From contig DHHV01000152.1 in assembly GCA_002403455.1 (NCBI GenBank), forward strand, positions 4,510 to 11,480: a stretch of DNA of 6,971 nt. The letters are read 5' to 3'. Every line of letters starts with the position of its first letter. The stretch's first letter is position 1. Made by a program: the position numbers and the translations under genes. The stretch comes from Hyphomonadaceae bacterium UBA4763 (GTDB lineage Bacteria; Pseudomonadota; Alphaproteobacteria; Caulobacterales; Aquidulcibacteraceae). Under the pieces are notes generated by a model. The model saw only the letters and a list, made by a program, of their open reading frames with translations, ran no database searches and was not told the DNA's origin. This document shows, piece after piece, positions 5,757-6,971 of this stretch.

Positions 5757-6971
5757 TTAAACGCCCGCGGTCGCAGGTCCGCCTGTCGCCCCGCCGGGCG
5801 CAGATTTGGGCGGCGTCACCGGGATCGCTGGGCCTGGCGGCGGCAAGTCTTTCTTGTCGCTGACCGAGGGCCGTGAGGGCGGCGTGCCGGCGATCAGATT
5901 GCGGATTTCATCGCCGGTCAGGGTCTCATATTCCAGCAAGCCTTTTGCGAGTGATTCCAAATCCTGGCGGCGCTCGGTCAAAATGCGTTTGGCTTCCTCA
6001 TAGCCAGCCTGCACGAGGCGTTTGATCTCCGCGTCGATTTTTTGAGCGGTGTTCTCCGACACGTTCTGCGTGCGCGCCACTGACATGCCTAGGAACACTT
6101 CTTCCTGGTTTTCGCCATAAGCAACGACGCCTAATTCTTCCGAATAGCCCCAGCGCGTCACCATGGCGCGAGCAAGCCGCGTTGCTTGTTCGATATCGGA
6201 GGACGCGCCAGAGGTGATCTTGTCTTTGCCGAACACCAATTCCTCGGCGACCCGGCCGCCCATCATGATGGCGAGCCGCGAGGTCATCTGGGTGTAGTTC
6301 AGCGAATATTGATCGCGTTCGGGCAATTGCATGACCATGCCAAGCGCCCGCCCGCGCGGAATGATCGTGGCTTTGTGGACCGGATCGGTCTCCGGCACCG
6401 ACAAGGCGACGATCGCATGGCCGCCTTCATGATAGGCCGTCAGGGCCTTTTCGGCCTCGGTCATGGCGCTGGAGCGGCGCTCGGGCCCCATCATGACCTT
6501 GTCTTTGGCGGCTTCAAACTCGCTCATCGTCACTTTGCGCTTGCCGCGCCGCGCCGCCAGCAAGGCCGCTTCATTGACGAGATTGGCGAGATCAGCGCCC
6601 GAAAAGCCCGGCGTGCCGCGCGCGATCGTCCGCGGATCGACATCATCGGCGAGCGGCACATTGCGCATGTGCACGCGCAGGATTTTCTCGCGTCCTTCGA
6701 TATCGGGATTGGGCACGATCACTTGCCGGTCAAACCGGCCCGGCCGCAGCAAGGCCGGGTCGAGCACGTCGGGGCGATTGGTCGCCGCGACGATGATAAT
6801 GCCTTCATTGGCCTCAAAGCCGTCCATCTCGACCAGCAATTGGTTGAGGGTTTGCTCGCGCTCGTCATTGCCGCCGCCAAGCCCGGCGCCGCGATGGCGC
6901 CCGACCGCGTCGATCTCGTCGATGAAAATGATGCAGGGCGCGTTTTTCTTGGCCTGTTCGAACATGTCGCG
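5757..6971 (-). CDS. ftsH: ATP-dependent zinc metalloprotease FtsH, partial (5' end off the right edge)
   Basis: FtsH is the membrane-anchored AAA+ protease that degrades misfolded membrane proteins and short-lived regulators. The visible 404 residues are the C-terminal part of a protein usually near 640. The N-terminal membrane segments and Walker A lie beyond the edge. In fragment numbering: Walker B IIFIDE (14-19), the second region of homology [20 protein letters not shown] (63-82) with its arginine fingers, the AAA lid ([17 protein letters not shown]), then the protease domain. The zinc site is HEGGH (181-185), with Gly where many FtsH proteins have Ala, and the third ligand is D259 in [10 protein letters not shown]. 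The catalytic parts that can be seen are intact. A Pro/Gly/Ala-rich tail of about 40 residues follows [10 protein letters not shown]. The frame continues upstream to the edge (R, D before the first Met), so the Met at 6965 is internal. It ends at TAA 5757-5759, followed by a terminator. glmM, often downstream in alphaproteobacteria, is absent here. Confidence 0.98.
   Translation of the reverse strand, partial: RDMFEQAKKNAPCIIFIDEIDAVGRHRGAGLGGGNDEREQTLNQLLVEMDGFEANEGIIIVAATNRPDVLDPALLRPGRFDRQVIVPNPDIEGREKILRVHMRNVPLADDVDPRTIARGTPGFSGADLANLVNEAALLAARRGKRKVTMSEFEAAKDKVMMGPERRSSAMTEAEKALTAYHEGGHAIVALSVPETDPVHKATIIPRGRALGMVMQLPERDQYSLNYTQMTSRLAIMMGGRVAEELVFGKDKITSGASSDIEQATRLARAMVTRWGYSEELGVVAYGENQEEVFLGMSVARTQNVSENTAQKIDAEIKRLVQAGYEEAKRILTERRQDLESLAKGLLEYETLTGDEIRNLIAGTPPSRPSVSDKKDLPPPGPAIPVTPPKSAPGGATGGPATAGV

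Overview
The window is GC-rich, densely coded chromosomal DNA, most likely from an alphaproteobacterium. I infer this from the high GC at third codon positions, the FtsH with a HEGGH zinc motif and Pro-rich tail, and the presence of a DUF4197 exported protein and a Tas-like aldo-keto reductase. The sequence alone does not fix the genus. I see no mobile element, CRISPR array, tRNA or rRNA.

Left part (1-2855): a possible minus-strand gene for a Cys-containing protein runs off the left edge. It is followed by a plus-strand run. tsaB (361-1050, part of the tRNA t6A enzyme) overlaps a short-chain dehydrogenase/reductase (SDR, 1047-1826) by 4 bases (ATGA). About 100 bases further on is a TupA-like ATP-grasp ligase (1929-2855). 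A perfect 9-bp GC-only inverted repeat ends directly at the tsaB ATG, and no Shine-Dalgarno sequence is visible there.

Middle (2858-5650): a secreted or periplasmic DUF4197 protein lies on the minus strand, tail to tail with the ATP-grasp gene and only 2 bases apart. It is divergent from tas (3732-4772, an NADPH aldo-keto reductase) across a gap of about 100 bases that must hold both promoters. tas is followed in the same direction by a second, DltE-type SDR (4841-5650). The two could be co-transcribed.

Right part (5651-6971): the 3' two thirds of ftsH lies on the minus strand and runs off the right edge. A convincing Rho-independent terminator sits between it and the convergent SDR.

Functionally this is mostly housekeeping (t6A synthesis, membrane proteolysis) interspersed with small redox enzymes of unknown substrate. 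No gene set here forms a clear new system. The points most worth checking are the hairpin on the tsaB start, the tsaB-SDR translational coupling, the stand-alone TupA-like ligase, and the two SDRs that both lack the usual active-site Asn.
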